Assembly: GCF_000974425.1 (NCBI RefSeq)
Contig: NZ_CP010429.1
Coordinates: 5,565,501 to 5,629,500 of the forward strand
Reading direction: 5' to 3'
From: Spirosoma radiotolerans
GTDB taxonomy: Bacteria; Bacteroidota; Bacteroidia; Cytophagales; Spirosomataceae
DNA: 64,000 bases
A model generated the notes under the pieces. The model saw only the letters and a program-made list of their open reading frames with translations, did not search any database and was not told the origin of the DNA. Below, in pieces: positions 50,851 to 60,377 of the stretch. The translations under genes and the position numbers were made by a program. Position 1 is the stretch's first letter, and each line of letters opens with the position of its first letter.

Positions 50851-51297
50851 CTAGATTCGTTTTAATGCTTGTAATATTCCCGTTTCTTCAGAAAGTAAGT
50901 AAGGGCCACTGCGTAGGCAGACATTGGTATAAAAGGAGAAGCCTTTGACGTATGACTTTAGCCGATAAAAAGCCGCATCTTGTGCATAGATCAACACCTT
51001 TCTAGCCGCGAGTTTTAACCCACATGAGGTGTTTTCGCTAGGAGTCCAGATGATTACTGCATTCGATTTAACCTGGCCCTTAAAAAGTCTATCAATTCTA
51101 ATTTTATAAGCTACCCATCCCTTATTATCACTTTCCTTAACGGAAAGTACTGTTCCAGAAAAGACAATGGATGATACCTTTATATTGTCAAGAATAGAGC
51201 CCCTGTCTTGACAGCTACAGGCATAACCACTTACAGAGACTAATAGGCATATAGGTAAAACTATGGCTAACAAGCGCGGGTAGGTAATTGAGTGCAT
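50851..51297 (-). CDS. TIMP/NTR-like secreted protein
   Basis: 148 residues. A signal peptide ends before C27-S-C29 (SGYACSCQ). The C-x-C start after cleavage, SIVFSGTVLSV, FKGQ, NTSCGLKLAARKVLIYA and FYTNVCLRSG resemble the tissue-inhibitor-of-metalloproteinase/netrin fold, in which the N-terminal Cys can chelate an enzyme's zinc. A start four codons upstream is possible. The gene and its surroundings are AT-rich relative to neighbours. The target is unknown. Confidence 0.72.
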   Translation of the reverse strand: MHSITYPRLLAIVLPICLLVSVSGYACSCQDRGSILDNIKVSSIVFSGTVLSVKESDNKGWVAYKIRIDRLFKGQVKSNAVIIWTPSENTSCGLKLAARKVLIYAQDAAFYRLKSYVKGFSFYTNVCLRSGPYLLSEETGILQALKRI

Positions 51298-51540
51298 CGG
51301 TTGAGTCAAAATTAGATTCTACTCTTTTAGATGCCTGAAAGCTTACTATTGCATAGATTCATAGTTGTTATATAAGTGGCATGGCATTATAATAACACCA
51401 AGCATTAATTGAACAAGCTCTAACCTTTTGCGCAAGGTGATCTGTACTGCCCCAAACAGCAAACCAATCCACTAAATGCTCAGGGAGTATGAAGCTGGGC
51501 ACTTTTCCCGTTTGGCGTCAATGAGAGAGATTAAGTCCAA

Positions 51541-53196
51541 TCAGCTGGTTTCTACTGCTGACTGATTGGCCGTTAGGCCGGCCTGCCTGATAAACGACTC
51601 CAATAAGTTTTGATACGCTTGTATCTGCTCAATCCGGTAAGCATCGTCCCAGGCTAATTCATTGGCCATCAGACGAGCTACCTGTGGTGTTAGCTGAGCG
51701 GTTAGCTGCCAGTTGGAGAGTTCAAGTCGCCACCGACGAGCCAACACATCACGCAGGGTAACGGCCATTTCTTCGCGCACCTGGTACACTACTTCGGCCT
51801 TAATAAAGGGCTGGCTATCGGTTAGCTTTTCGGCCAGAAGGGATTGCTTGCTGGTGAGTTGAGCGACGCGTTCAGCCCGGTTTCCATACGTTTGCATCAG
51901 GTGCTGGCACACATCGGCGGGTAAGCCATACTGAGTTTGCAGGACCTGCCAATCTTCGAAGCGATAGGCTTCGCCCCCAATCAGGTAGTGCGTTTCCGTG
52001 CGGCCGGGAACCGTTCGTTTCAGGAGTTCACCCGCCCGGTCAACCGCGTCTTGGGCCATGAGCCGGTAGGTTGTCCACTTGCCACCCAGCAAACTCAGCA
52101 AACCCGACTCCGAGTCATGTTCAACTTCATGGTCGCGAAGCAGTGTTTTTGTATCGGCACGGCTACTCACGATCAGCGGCCGAATGCCCCCAAAACCAGC
52201 CTGTACCTCCGCCCCAAGTGGCGTTTTTGCCAAATAAGGCTTTACGGTTTCGAGTAGGTAATCGACCTCGTCCGGCTCCAGCACCGGTTCCTGCGCTAAA
52301 TCCGAATAATCGTTGTCAGTTGTTCCCACAAACACTTTATCGCCAAATGGAATGGCAAAAACGACCCGTCCGTCTGCCGTTTTCGGAATCAGTATGGCAT
52401 AATCACTTTGCAGGGTTTCGCGGGGCAGTACAATATGCACGCCCTTGCTGGGTCGAATGCGCGGTTCGAGGTCGGGGTTAGCCAGCAGTCGAATCCCGTC
52501 GGCATAAGGACCGGTACAATTCAAAAATACGGTTGCCCGAACGTTAATGATCTCTCCTGTCAGTTGATCCTCAACAACAGCCGTTTTGAGCTGGCCTTTT
52601 TCCCGCCCAAAGCCAGTAACAGCGGCATAATTAACAACCGCAGCACTCGCTTCGTCGGCCGAATGGGCCAGGGCTAGCGCGTAGCGCGCATCGTTAAACT
52701 GGCCATCGTAATAGAGTACCGCACTGTGCATCTGGCGCGTGAGCATCGGGCTTTTTTCCAAGGCCTGTACCTGATTAAGCCAGCGGCCTTTGGGGAAGGC
52801 ATCATGACCGGCAATGAAGTCGTAGAGTGACAGCCCAATGGTCATATACATACCCTCAAACCAACTGAATACGGGTGTTAAGATGGCCAGCGGGTGGGCT
52901 AAATGAGGAGCATTTCGAATGACGGTTCGGCGTTCGGCCAGCCCATGACGCACCTGCCGTAGTTGCGCCAGATCAAGCTTTTTAATGGCCTGTTCCAGAT
53001 AGCGGACCCCGCCATGAATCAACTTTGTGGAACGGGAGGAGGTTTCTCCGGCGAAATCACCCCGGTCAATGAGCGCTACGCGGTAACCGCGCAAGGCTGC
53101 GTCCAAAGCAGCACCAGCACCACTAGCGCCCGCCCCGATTATACAAATATCAAACGTTTCCTGCCGCAGCCGCTCCCAGTTTTTTTTCCGATTCAT
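51541..53196 (-). CDS. glpD: Glycerol-3-phosphate dehydrogenase/oxidase
   Basis: 551 residues from MNRKKNWERL. The FAD site is FDICIIGAGASGAGAALDAA, followed by GDFAGETSSRSTKLIHGGVRYLEQ, the hallmark of GlpD. Later come NCTGPYADGIR, KGVHIVLPRE, VVFAIPFGDKVFVGTTDNDY, LLGGKWTTYRLMAQDAVDRA and the C-terminal GlpA-like domain with VVYQVREEMAVTLRDVLARR. It oxidises glycerol 3-phosphate to dihydroxyacetone phosphate at the inner membrane and feeds electrons to quinone. No glpK or glpF is adjacent. Confidence 0.95.
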   Translation of the reverse strand: MNRKKNWERLRQETFDICIIGAGASGAGAALDAALRGYRVALIDRGDFAGETSSRSTKLIHGGVRYLEQAIKKLDLAQLRQVRHGLAERRTVIRNAPHLAHPLAILTPVFSWFEGMYMTIGLSLYDFIAGHDAFPKGRWLNQVQALEKSPMLTRQMHSAVLYYDGQFNDARYALALAHSADEASAAVVNYAAVTGFGREKGQLKTAVVEDQLTGEIINVRATVFLNCTGPYADGIRLLANPDLEPRIRPSKGVHIVLPRETLQSDYAILIPKTADGRVVFAIPFGDKVFVGTTDNDYSDLAQEPVLEPDEVDYLLETVKPYLAKTPLGAEVQAGFGGIRPLIVSSRADTKTLLRDHEVEHDSESGLLSLLGGKWTTYRLMAQDAVDRAGELLKRTVPGRTETHYLIGGEAYRFEDWQVLQTQYGLPADVCQHLMQTYGNRAERVAQLTSKQSLLAEKLTDSQPFIKAEVVYQVREEMAVTLRDVLARRWRLELSNWQLTAQLTPQVARLMANELAWDDAYRIEQIQAYQNLLESFIRQAGLTANQSAVETS

Positions 53197-53327
53197 ACGT
53201 AAAGGTACACGGTTATTGGCTAAGTTAATCAACAACGAACATCATCTGACCTCTGTCTAATTAGGTATAATACAGGACGTTTAGTTCACTGCATACCCAC
53301 ATGCGGCACCTCGCCCCAATCGCTTGC

Positions 53328-53945
53328 CTAGCCCGAAAAACTCCGGCTACGGCCACCAAAAAAACCGCTGCGGCCACCCGATGGCCGGACAGTTCGGGTT
53401 ACCCGCGATGTACGAATATTCTCGCCAACCTGCGTTGACCGCTGATAGAGGCCTGGATTCGCATACACACCAGCACCGTATCGACGTTGATCATCGCGGT
53501 ATTGAGAGGAATTGGAGCGACCCAGCATATAGCCCAGACTGCCCCAGAGCAACGCGTTGGCTAAACCATTGTGATGGTGCGCCTGATAACTATTGGGATT
53601 GTTAAAATAGGTGCTTGTTGACTGGTCTGTTTCAACAAGTTTCTTGGCGGCTTCAACGCTCAGTGTGTCCCGATGGCCATCGAAGTAACTAACGATAGCC
53701 CCCGCCTGGCCGGGGCCTGTTTGTACTTCGTCGGTAATTTTAAAGTTGCCGGGAGCCGTCTCAGTAATGTAGGTTCGAACGCCTTTCTGGAAGCTTGTTT
53801 CGGTTCGTTCACCCGCTTCGTCGGAATTATTGCTGCCGCAACTCTGCAACATAGCGGCCCCATTGAGGAGCGCCAGACTAAGAGTAGCACTGAGGGTAAT
53901 GTCTTTTACGCGCCGAAGAACGGCATGCTGACGAAGGGGTGTCAT
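53328..53945 (-). CDS. Lipoprotein, UPF0323-like
   Basis: 205 residues. A hydrophobic segment and lipobox AAMLQSC (C36) mark a lipoprotein. The body has APGNFKITDEVQTGPGQAG, LANALLWGSLGYMLGRS (a hydrophobic glycine-rich segment) and an Arg/Ser/Gly-rich end, GGRSGFFGGRSRSFSG. The order and the ending recall the UPF0323 lipoprotein family of unknown function; that match is from memory. It is likely attached to the outer membrane. ATG at 53945 gives a normal lipoprotein signal. Confidence 0.75.
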   Translation of the reverse strand: MTPLRQHAVLRRVKDITLSATLSLALLNGAAMLQSCGSNNSDEAGERTETSFQKGVRTYITETAPGNFKITDEVQTGPGQAGAIVSYFDGHRDTLSVEAAKKLVETDQSTSTYFNNPNSYQAHHHNGLANALLWGSLGYMLGRSNSSQYRDDQRRYGAGVYANPGLYQRSTQVGENIRTSRVTRTVRPSGGRSGFFGGRSRSFSG

Positions 53946-53984
53946 GGCCTGAATAATATGATGTTCAGCCACTAAACTACGGCG

Positions 53985-54029
53985 CTAAGCCGAGGGTTAC
54001 AACCCGATGTGGATGAACCGTCGGCTTAG
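53985..54029. repeat. Nested hairpins upstream of the UPF0323-like gene
   Basis: CTAAGCCGA (53985-53993) pairs with 54021-54029, and inside it GGGTT (53994-53998) pairs with AACCC (54001-54005). On the minus strand this lies just after the barrel protein gene (stop 54044), so it can end that transcript. Confidence 0.6.
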
Positions 54030-54043
54030 TCAATCAACGGTCG

Positions 54044-54796
54044 CTAGAAGGGACGGAAGCTGTTACCAAATAATATAGTTACACCGGCCGATACACTAAC
54101 GACGCTAACGACTCTATTGCTGCTATAAATCAAACTTTCTGAACGAATAGATCCGTTCGTAGCGGTCGACGTCAGGTTATTGAAGGTAAAATCGGCACGG
54201 CTGTAGTCGGCGTTGAGATTAAGCGCTGTGCTTCGGCCAAGGCGATACCGCAGGGTTAGGCCGCCCCCCAGCGACAACGCCGTACTCTGGGCACCGGTTG
54301 TCTTCACCGACATTTCAGTTGTTCCGAAGTTACCAGCCATTGCCGTATTGGGCAGCACCGCCAAAGCCCGGCCAGCCAGTAAGCGTCCATCTATGGAAAA
54401 GAGACCCATCGGAATAGAGATGTAGGGGCCAGCCATCACGCTGAGAACAGACCAGTTATCGGCTTTAGCCGTCCAGACATCGGAGTCGTTGCGGTAGAGC
54501 GCACTGAGCATGGCGCTGGTATTCACTGTATTTCTGTGCTGTTCTCCCCGAATCATAAGACCAATGGGGCCAGCAACCCGATAACCGGTTGATACGTTAA
54601 AGGCAAACCCTTGGCCGGCCATACAGGCCTGTCCATCAGCGGGTTCACAACTGGCATACCGTCCAACGGGGAGACTGGCTCCTGCCGACACGGAGAAAAA
54701 TCCTTTTTTATCCTGATGCGATAAAATAAACGTCTTCTGACAAAAAGCAGCGGTGGTCATACCAGCGGCCAACACCGTGATGAAGAGCTTTTTCAT
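54044..54796 (-). CDS. Small outer-membrane beta-barrel protein
   Basis: 250 residues with a signal peptide (MKKLFITVLAAGMTTAAFCQ). The rest alternates in strands: GFFSVSAGASLPVGRYASCE, GFAFNVSTGYRVAGPIGLMI, SVMAGPYISIPMGLFSIDG, LGGGLTLRYRLGRSTALNL and VVSVSAGVTILFGNSF. This is the pattern of an 8-10 stranded barrel. Two cysteines (CEPADGQAC) could form a loop disulfide. Function unknown. It is separated from the trehalase gene by a GAGTGAATGAG-family hairpin. Confidence 0.85.
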   Translation of the reverse strand: MKKLFITVLAAGMTTAAFCQKTFILSHQDKKGFFSVSAGASLPVGRYASCEPADGQACMAGQGFAFNVSTGYRVAGPIGLMIRGEQHRNTVNTSAMLSALYRNDSDVWTAKADNWSVLSVMAGPYISIPMGLFSIDGRLLAGRALAVLPNTAMAGNFGTTEMSVKTTGAQSTALSLGGGLTLRYRLGRSTALNLNADYSRADFTFNNLTSTATNGSIRSESLIYSSNRVVSVVSVSAGVTILFGNSFRPF

Positions 54797-54857
54797 GGCT
54801 AATTACTTATCGAGTAAGGTAATAAAGCTCACTCTACAAATTCAGTGCCATAAATAA

Positions 54858-54960
54858 TGAGTGAAAGAATGAATGAGTGAAAGAGCGCAAAATAGCCCGG
54901 CAGAAGGGATGCGCGCGTCTGCCTTATTCGCTCTTTCACTCATTAACTCTTTCGCTCTTT
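54858..54960. repeat. Inverted repeat overlapping the trehalase stop (GAGTGAATGAG family, copy D)
   Basis: Core arms 54872-54887 and 54929-54944 pair perfectly over 16 bp, and pairing extends outward with mismatches. The right arm covers the last nine codons and stop of the trehalase gene, whose protein therefore ends in repeat-encoded KSERVNE. Confidence 0.82.
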
Positions 54961-56483
54961 ACATCCTTCTCCATCGCCACATACACGCCATTCGTCCAGC
55001 CGAAGCCGTCCTGGTTAGGGTACTCACCCCCGCCGGTGGTCAGAGCCGCGTGAACAACATTATACTTTTCCATCATTTTGCCCGTGGCCCGAAATACTTT
55101 GTCATTTAAATCCATCCAGCGGTTTCGGCCTTCGCGCGCGGTTTCGACAAAGCCATAATTTATTAAGGCCTGATAAACAATCCATTGTAAGGGAGCCCAA
55201 CCGTTAGGCCAGTCCCATTGCTGCCCTGTTTGATGAAGTGTAGTGACCCAGCCACCCGGCTGCAGGAAGTCAGCTTTGAGCCGGTCATGAACGCGGGCTG
55301 CCTGCTGGGGCGTGGCAAGCTTGAAAAATAAAGGGAACACGCCCGCTAACGTTACGGCCTCCGTTTGACATCCTTCGACAACGTCGTAGTCATGAAAGAA
55401 TCCAGTGTCTTCGTTCCAGAACGTTTGCTGAATCGCCTGCGCACGCTGGTTACTCAATTCAGCAAATTTTTCGCTTGGAGGTCCTGCTGCATCAGGCTCG
55501 TCGGGTATCGTTTGCAGGGCTGTTTCCAGTGAATAGAGCAGGCAGTTCAAATCGACGGATAAAATGTGAGCCGTGTGAATACTGGTCATCGTTTTCTGAT
55601 CGCGAAACCAGCGGCTACTAAAATCCCAACCAGATTCGCAGGCCGACCGGATGTGATTGTATAGCTCGTCAGGTACAACCCCCAGTGGTTCGGCGCTGTG
55701 CGACAAGTCAACTTCCTGCCGGTAGGCTTCCGGTCGAGGCCGCGGGGTATCGTCCCAATAGCGATTCAGTACGTACTGACCGGCTACCTTCGCAACGCGG
55801 CTACCCATAGGCGTTTCATCAGAAAGTTTCTCCTGGTTTTGCATCCAGAAATCGTGTTCACGCAGCAATTGAGGCTTGTAGGTTGCCCATGTTTCAGGTC
55901 CCGCAGCCTCAGCCAGCAGACCCACCATCAATGCAAAATAGGGTGGCTGCGACCGGCTTAGAAAATAGGTTCGGTTCCCGTTCGGAATAAAGCCAAACTC
56001 ATCAATCAGAAACGCAAAATTATCGAGCATGGCCCGAATCAAATTGGCTCGTCCAGCTTCTTTCAGGCCAAGCATAGTAAAGTAGGTATCCCAATAGAAG
56101 ATTTCACGAAACCGCCCACCTGGCACAACATATGGATTCGGCAGCGGTATGCGCGAACTACCGTCGATTGATGCTCCATCGGCCTGGCGCGTGAGGTGAT
56201 CCCACAGTCGGTCGATATGTTCAGCCGTGCTGATGGATGTATCGCTTACATACTTATCCGCCACTTTTTCGGGCATAGTAAAATAAGCATGCACAAACGC
56301 ACTCAGATCAAAGTCAGGCTGGCTTTTCTGGCTCTCGTATTGCGCAACGACTTCGGCCGGAGCCTGTTTAGGCGTACAGTCTACAAATGTTTTGGAGTCG
56401 GCGAAAACACGGCTAAGTTGTACATCACTGAACAGATTACCGAACAGTTGATCGGGAGATTGAGGAAATGCTGAATTTGCCAA
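54936..56483 (-). CDS. Alpha,alpha-trehalase (GH37)
   Basis: 515 residues without a clear signal peptide, so possibly cytoplasmic like TreF. GH37 signatures are VPGGRFREIFYWDTYFTMLG and QQWDWPNGWAPLQWIVYQAL, plus FIPNGNRTYFLSRSQPPYFA, GWDFSSRWF and GGEYPNQDGFGWTNGVYV. It hydrolyses trehalose to two glucoses, relevant to osmotic or carbon metabolism. The final residues (EKDVKSERVNE) are encoded by an intergenic-type inverted repeat, which may have replaced the original C-terminus. Confidence 0.94.
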   Translation of the reverse strand: MANSAFPQSPDQLFGNLFSDVQLSRVFADSKTFVDCTPKQAPAEVVAQYESQKSQPDFDLSAFVHAYFTMPEKVADKYVSDTSISTAEHIDRLWDHLTRQADGASIDGSSRIPLPNPYVVPGGRFREIFYWDTYFTMLGLKEAGRANLIRAMLDNFAFLIDEFGFIPNGNRTYFLSRSQPPYFALMVGLLAEAAGPETWATYKPQLLREHDFWMQNQEKLSDETPMGSRVAKVAGQYVLNRYWDDTPRPRPEAYRQEVDLSHSAEPLGVVPDELYNHIRSACESGWDFSSRWFRDQKTMTSIHTAHILSVDLNCLLYSLETALQTIPDEPDAAGPPSEKFAELSNQRAQAIQQTFWNEDTGFFHDYDVVEGCQTEAVTLAGVFPLFFKLATPQQAARVHDRLKADFLQPGGWVTTLHQTGQQWDWPNGWAPLQWIVYQALINYGFVETAREGRNRWMDLNDKVFRATGKMMEKYNVVHAALTTGGGEYPNQDGFGWTNGVYVAMEKDVKSERVNE

Positions 56484-56761
56484 AATGCAAAAAGACGTTT
56501 CAGATAGTTTACCGCAAAAGGACTACGTAACCGTTTGGGTTCAATTAGAGTGAAAAATGTATGATATGGAAAGATCGTATAATATATTGGTACTATCCCA
56601 GAAAGGTACGAGAATCGTTACAATTGGTTCACCGGTGCGATCCACTGTTGCGATAGGGCTGCTTATAGGCTGTTTTGGCTAAGACAAAGGGCATTCTTAC
56701 TAAATCTGATTTCAATTGGTTGATGACATTTGCTTCATCAATTAACTAAAAGCGGATTGGT

Positions 56762-57724
56762 ATGAGAGCAGTGAGAATTCACGAATTTGGTGGACCAGAA
56801 GTCATGAAGTTAGAAGACATAGAGCGTCCTGTTCCAGCAGCTGATGAAATTTTAATCAACGTGTATGCCAGTGGCGTCAATCCTACAGATTGGGCAATTC
56901 GGGAAGGCGGCAACGACGTGTTAAGGCCTTATTTAACATTGCCTTTGACACTAGGCTGGGATGCAGCAGGCGTTGTCGAAGCAACAGGCAGCGACGTAAC
57001 CTCCTTGAAGAAAGGCGATGCTGTGTACGGTGTTCCTAATTTCCCCGGCGATGGTAGTTATGCAGAATATTGTGTGGCCAAAGCAAGTCAATTTGCCCTC
57101 AAGCCTGAAAGTATCAGTTTCAAGGAGGCTGCGGGTGTACCCCTGGCTGGGCTCACAGCTTGGACGGCTCTCTTCGAACACGGAAAGTTGCAGCCAGGAC
57201 AACGCATTTTAATTCAGGGTGCATCGGGGGGCGTTGGGGGGTTTGCAGTACAGTTTGCCAAGGCAAAAGGGGCTTATGTCATTGGGATTGCTTCGGCGAG
57301 CAACCTGAATTACCTAAGGCAGCTTGGTGCCGACGAGGTCATTGATTACCGGAGCCAGCCGTTTGACGAGTTGGTACACAATGTTGACGTTGTGTTCGAA
57401 GCGTCGCCACTGCGTGATAACCAGGAGCGATTGAAATCAGTGACCGTATTGAAGGAAGGAGGTATATTCGTAACCGCCAACATAGACTTGCCGTTTAATG
57501 ATACAGTGTTGGCAGCCTTGTCCAGGAAACAGGCTAAAGGCGAGCTTGCAGTTAACCAGCCCAGGCAGGACTGGTTAGCCGAAATGGCCCAGCTGATTGA
57601 CGAAGGCAAGGTGAAGGTTTTTGTCAGCAAGGTGTTTCCGTTGGAGCAGGTGGCCGAAGCTCACCGCGAAAGTCAAACCTGGCATGTTCGAGGCAAATTG
57701 ATTCTGGAAGTACGCCAGGAATAA
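56762..57724 (+). CDS. NADP-dependent quinone oxidoreductase-like MDR protein
   Basis: 320 residues of the zinc-less medium-chain dehydrogenase/reductase type. Seen: MRAVRIHEFGGPEVMKLEDI, SGVNPTDWAIREGG, PLTLGWDAAGVVEATG, AAGVPLAGLTAWTALFEHGK and the cofactor motif ILIQGASGGVGGFAVQFAKA. No structural-zinc cysteine cluster is seen. It probably reduces a quinone or enone with NADPH in the cytoplasm. An AraC-type regulator follows 8 bases later, so the two are co-transcribed and the regulator may control the enzyme. Confidence 0.93.
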   Translation: MRAVRIHEFGGPEVMKLEDIERPVPAADEILINVYASGVNPTDWAIREGGNDVLRPYLTLPLTLGWDAAGVVEATGSDVTSLKKGDAVYGVPNFPGDGSYAEYCVAKASQFALKPESISFKEAAGVPLAGLTAWTALFEHGKLQPGQRILIQGASGGVGGFAVQFAKAKGAYVIGIASASNLNYLRQLGADEVIDYRSQPFDELVHNVDVVFEASPLRDNQERLKSVTVLKEGGIFVTANIDLPFNDTVLAALSRKQAKGELAVNQPRQDWLAEMAQLIDEGKVKVFVSKVFPLEQVAEAHRESQTWHVRGKLILEVRQE

Positions 57725-57732
57725 CAGACACT

Positions 57733-58641
57733 ATGAAGCATTTTAAAACGATCAGCGAGTTTCATACTTTCAGAAATCTGCCTAAACCGCTGCATCCGCT
57801 GATCAGTCTCATCCATGTTGATCATGTGAAGCAATTACATCACGACGAACCGACGAGTCTGGTGTTTGATTTCTATAGCATTGCTCTAAAACGAGTATCT
57901 AATATAAAGATGAAATACGGGCAGCAATCCTTTGATTTTAATGAAGGTATTCTGTCGTTTATGGCGCCTGGACAGGTTATCAGCCTTGACCTTGTGAATA
58001 CCGATGATGAAGTCAACCAATCAGGATGGGTGTTAAACATCCATCCTGATTTCCTGTGGAATACGCCCCTGGCTAAAACCATCAGGCATTACGATTTCTG
58101 GAGTTACACCTTGCATGAAGCCTTGTTTCTGTCGGCAAAAGAAGAAGCCATGCTCAACAACATTAGTGAAACTATTGAGCAGGAATACCACGCTACCATT
58201 GACCGCTTCAGCAAGCAGATCATTATCTCACAACTGGAAACGTTGCTCAATTATTCCGATCGGTTTTATCATCGCCAATTCATTACCAGAGAAAAGGCGA
58301 ATCATCAGGTGTTGGAACGTTTGGAAGAATTGCTTGATGCTTATTTCGATAATGACTCCTGGGATAAAGGGGGGCTGCCAACGGTTCAGCATATTGCCGG
58401 CCAATTGAATCTTTCGCCGAAGTACTTAAGTAATCTGCTACGTACGCTGACCGGTCAAAACACCCAGCAACACATCCATGAAAAACTGATTGAAAAGGCC
58501 AAAGAAAAACTTTCAACCACGGACTTATCGGTTGGTGAAATTGCCTACGCATTAGGCTTCGAGCACTTGCCATCGTTCAGTAAATTGTTCAAGACAAAAA
58601 CGAATCAATCGCCTTTGGCATTCAGAGCTTCGTTTAATTGA
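57733..58641 (+). CDS. AraC family transcriptional regulator
   Basis: 302 residues. The N-terminal half has the cupin-like sensor texture (LVFDFYSIALKRVSNIKMKY, FMAPGQVISLD). The C-terminal half (about 200-302) is the double helix-turn-helix domain: VQHIAGQLNLSPKYLSNLLR and LSVGEIAYALGFEHLPSFSK followed by LFKTKTNQSPLAF. This is the YesN/HTH_18 style common in Bacteroidota. It is the only obvious transcription factor in the window and probably regulates the upstream oxidoreductase gene. The ligand is unknown. Confidence 0.94.
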   Translation: MKHFKTISEFHTFRNLPKPLHPLISLIHVDHVKQLHHDEPTSLVFDFYSIALKRVSNIKMKYGQQSFDFNEGILSFMAPGQVISLDLVNTDDEVNQSGWVLNIHPDFLWNTPLAKTIRHYDFWSYTLHEALFLSAKEEAMLNNISETIEQEYHATIDRFSKQIIISQLETLLNYSDRFYHRQFITREKANHQVLERLEELLDAYFDNDSWDKGGLPTVQHIAGQLNLSPKYLSNLLRTLTGQNTQQHIHEKLIEKAKEKLSTTDLSVGEIAYALGFEHLPSFSKLFKTKTNQSPLAFRASFN

Positions 58642-58787
58642 CAGAGATGGGTTTCTGCTGGCAAATGGGCGACGTAGCCTGTTCGTTTAGCCACTTGTTA
58701 CCTTGTGCTTTATCACATTCGCCAAACTATTGTATAATCAACCACACCTGCCTTAAATAGAAGTCTGGTAAAGTCATGGACCTCTTC

Positions 58788-60377
58788 TCACTTCACATAA
58801 CCCGGTCCCATGAGTAGCTGGCCCGGGCGCTGGCCGGTATGCCGGTTATTTTCAACAACGGGCGTGCCGTTCACTAATACCCAGGAAATACCCGTGGTGT
58901 AAGCATGAGGCTGGTCGTAGGTCGCTTTATCGGAAACTGTTTTTTCATCAAACAGGACGATATCGGCGGCATAACCTGGCCGGAGTAGCCCCCGATCTGT
59001 GAGCTTAAATCGCTGCGCGGGTAAGGAAGTCATACGCCGAATGGCTTCTTCCAGGGGAATAACATGCCGCTCGCGTACATAACGGCCTAATACACGGGCA
59101 TTGGTGCCATAGGCACGAGGGTGCGGCATGCCCGACCCCAGTTTAGCCACTCCGGCGTCCGACGCGATCATAGTATTTGGGTAGCGCATAATGGTTTCGA
59201 CATCCGTCTCCGACATGGTGTGGTATACCATCTGTATTCGTTTCAGGTTGGCGCGCTCCATCAACTCCATAATGAGATCGGCTTCCGTGGCTGCGGAATT
59301 CTTCCGGCCCAACTTCTGATTGATGGCGCTAATGCTCATTCCGTTGAAACTGGAATCGGGTTTATAGCTGGCAACCACGGCATATTCATAGTTCTTACGC
59401 AGGTTTTTCGCCAGACCATCCAGCATCTCAGCCCTGATTTTAGCACGGGAAACAGGATTCCTAAACCGGGCTAGCACCGCAGAATCGCCGTCGGCCAGCG
59501 CCCAGGAAGGAACAATACTCTCCAGCGACGTGCTGGAGGCCGTATAAGGATACTGGTCAACGGTCACATCGAGCCCCTCGCGACGAGCCGCTTCTACAAG
59601 TTCAACGGTCTCGGTGCTTTTCCCCCAGAGCGGTTTACTAGCGACTTTAAAATGCGATATCTCGACGGGAATCTTAGCTTCCCGACTAATCAGAATCGCT
59701 TCTTCAACCGCCTGTTTGACGTTCTGTCCCTCGTTGCGGATATGCGACGCGTAAACTCCGCCATAGCGCGAGACCATTTTGGCCAGATTGACCACTTCGG
59801 GTGTTCGGGCATAGGTGCCTGGGGTGTAAATTAGCCCCGTTGACAAGCCTACGGCCCCATCTTTCATTGCCTGCTCCACCCGGCTTTCCATCTCGGTTTG
59901 CTCGCGGGCGGTTGGCTCACGAAACGCCATTTTCATCACGTTCATCCGCACGGTATTATGCCCGATCAGCGACCCCAAATTCACCGAAATACCCTGCATT
60001 CGAAGGGTGTCGAAATACGTACGGAGATTCGTGCTTGAGCCCCCGCAATTGCCCGTGATCATCGTGGTTACACCGTCGAATATGAAATTGGGAGCGCCGG
60101 GCTGAGCTTCCAGACTGCCTTCTACATGGGTGTGTACATCAATAAAACCAGGAGCAACAATGAGCCCGGTGGCATCAATGGTCCGTTTGGCATCGGTTGG
60201 CGCGAAGGTACCTAGTCGAACAATTCGGCCATTCTGAACCGCTACATCGGCGTATATCCAGGGGTTACCCGTCCCGTCGACGACACGACCATTTTTGATA
60301 ATAAGATCATACGGCTGAGCATATATTAGACCGGAGACGAAAAACCATACGAAAAGAAGCAGGAAACGATAATGCAT
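58788..60377 (-). CDS. Exported N-acyl-D-amino-acid deacylase / D-aminoacylase family amidohydrolase
   Basis: 529 residues with a signal peptide (HYRFLLLFVWFFVSGLIYA). Amidohydrolase motifs: DLIIKNGRVVDGTGNPWIYA, APGFIDVHTHVEGSLEAQPG with the metal HTH, TMITGNCGGS, GGVYASHIRNEG, KIPVEISHFKVAS and MIASDAGVAKLGSGMPHPRA near the end. It would release D-amino acids from N-acyl derivatives, or cleave related cyclic amides, in the periplasm; peptidoglycan-derived substrates are plausible. It stands alone. Confidence 0.9.
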   Translation of the reverse strand: MHYRFLLLFVWFFVSGLIYAQPYDLIIKNGRVVDGTGNPWIYADVAVQNGRIVRLGTFAPTDAKRTIDATGLIVAPGFIDVHTHVEGSLEAQPGAPNFIFDGVTTMITGNCGGSSTNLRTYFDTLRMQGISVNLGSLIGHNTVRMNVMKMAFREPTAREQTEMESRVEQAMKDGAVGLSTGLIYTPGTYARTPEVVNLAKMVSRYGGVYASHIRNEGQNVKQAVEEAILISREAKIPVEISHFKVASKPLWGKSTETVELVEAARREGLDVTVDQYPYTASSTSLESIVPSWALADGDSAVLARFRNPVSRAKIRAEMLDGLAKNLRKNYEYAVVASYKPDSSFNGMSISAINQKLGRKNSAATEADLIMELMERANLKRIQMVYHTMSETDVETIMRYPNTMIASDAGVAKLGSGMPHPRAYGTNARVLGRYVRERHVIPLEEAIRRMTSLPAQRFKLTDRGLLRPGYAADIVLFDEKTVSDKATYDQPHAYTTGISWVLVNGTPVVENNRHTGQRPGQLLMGPGYVK

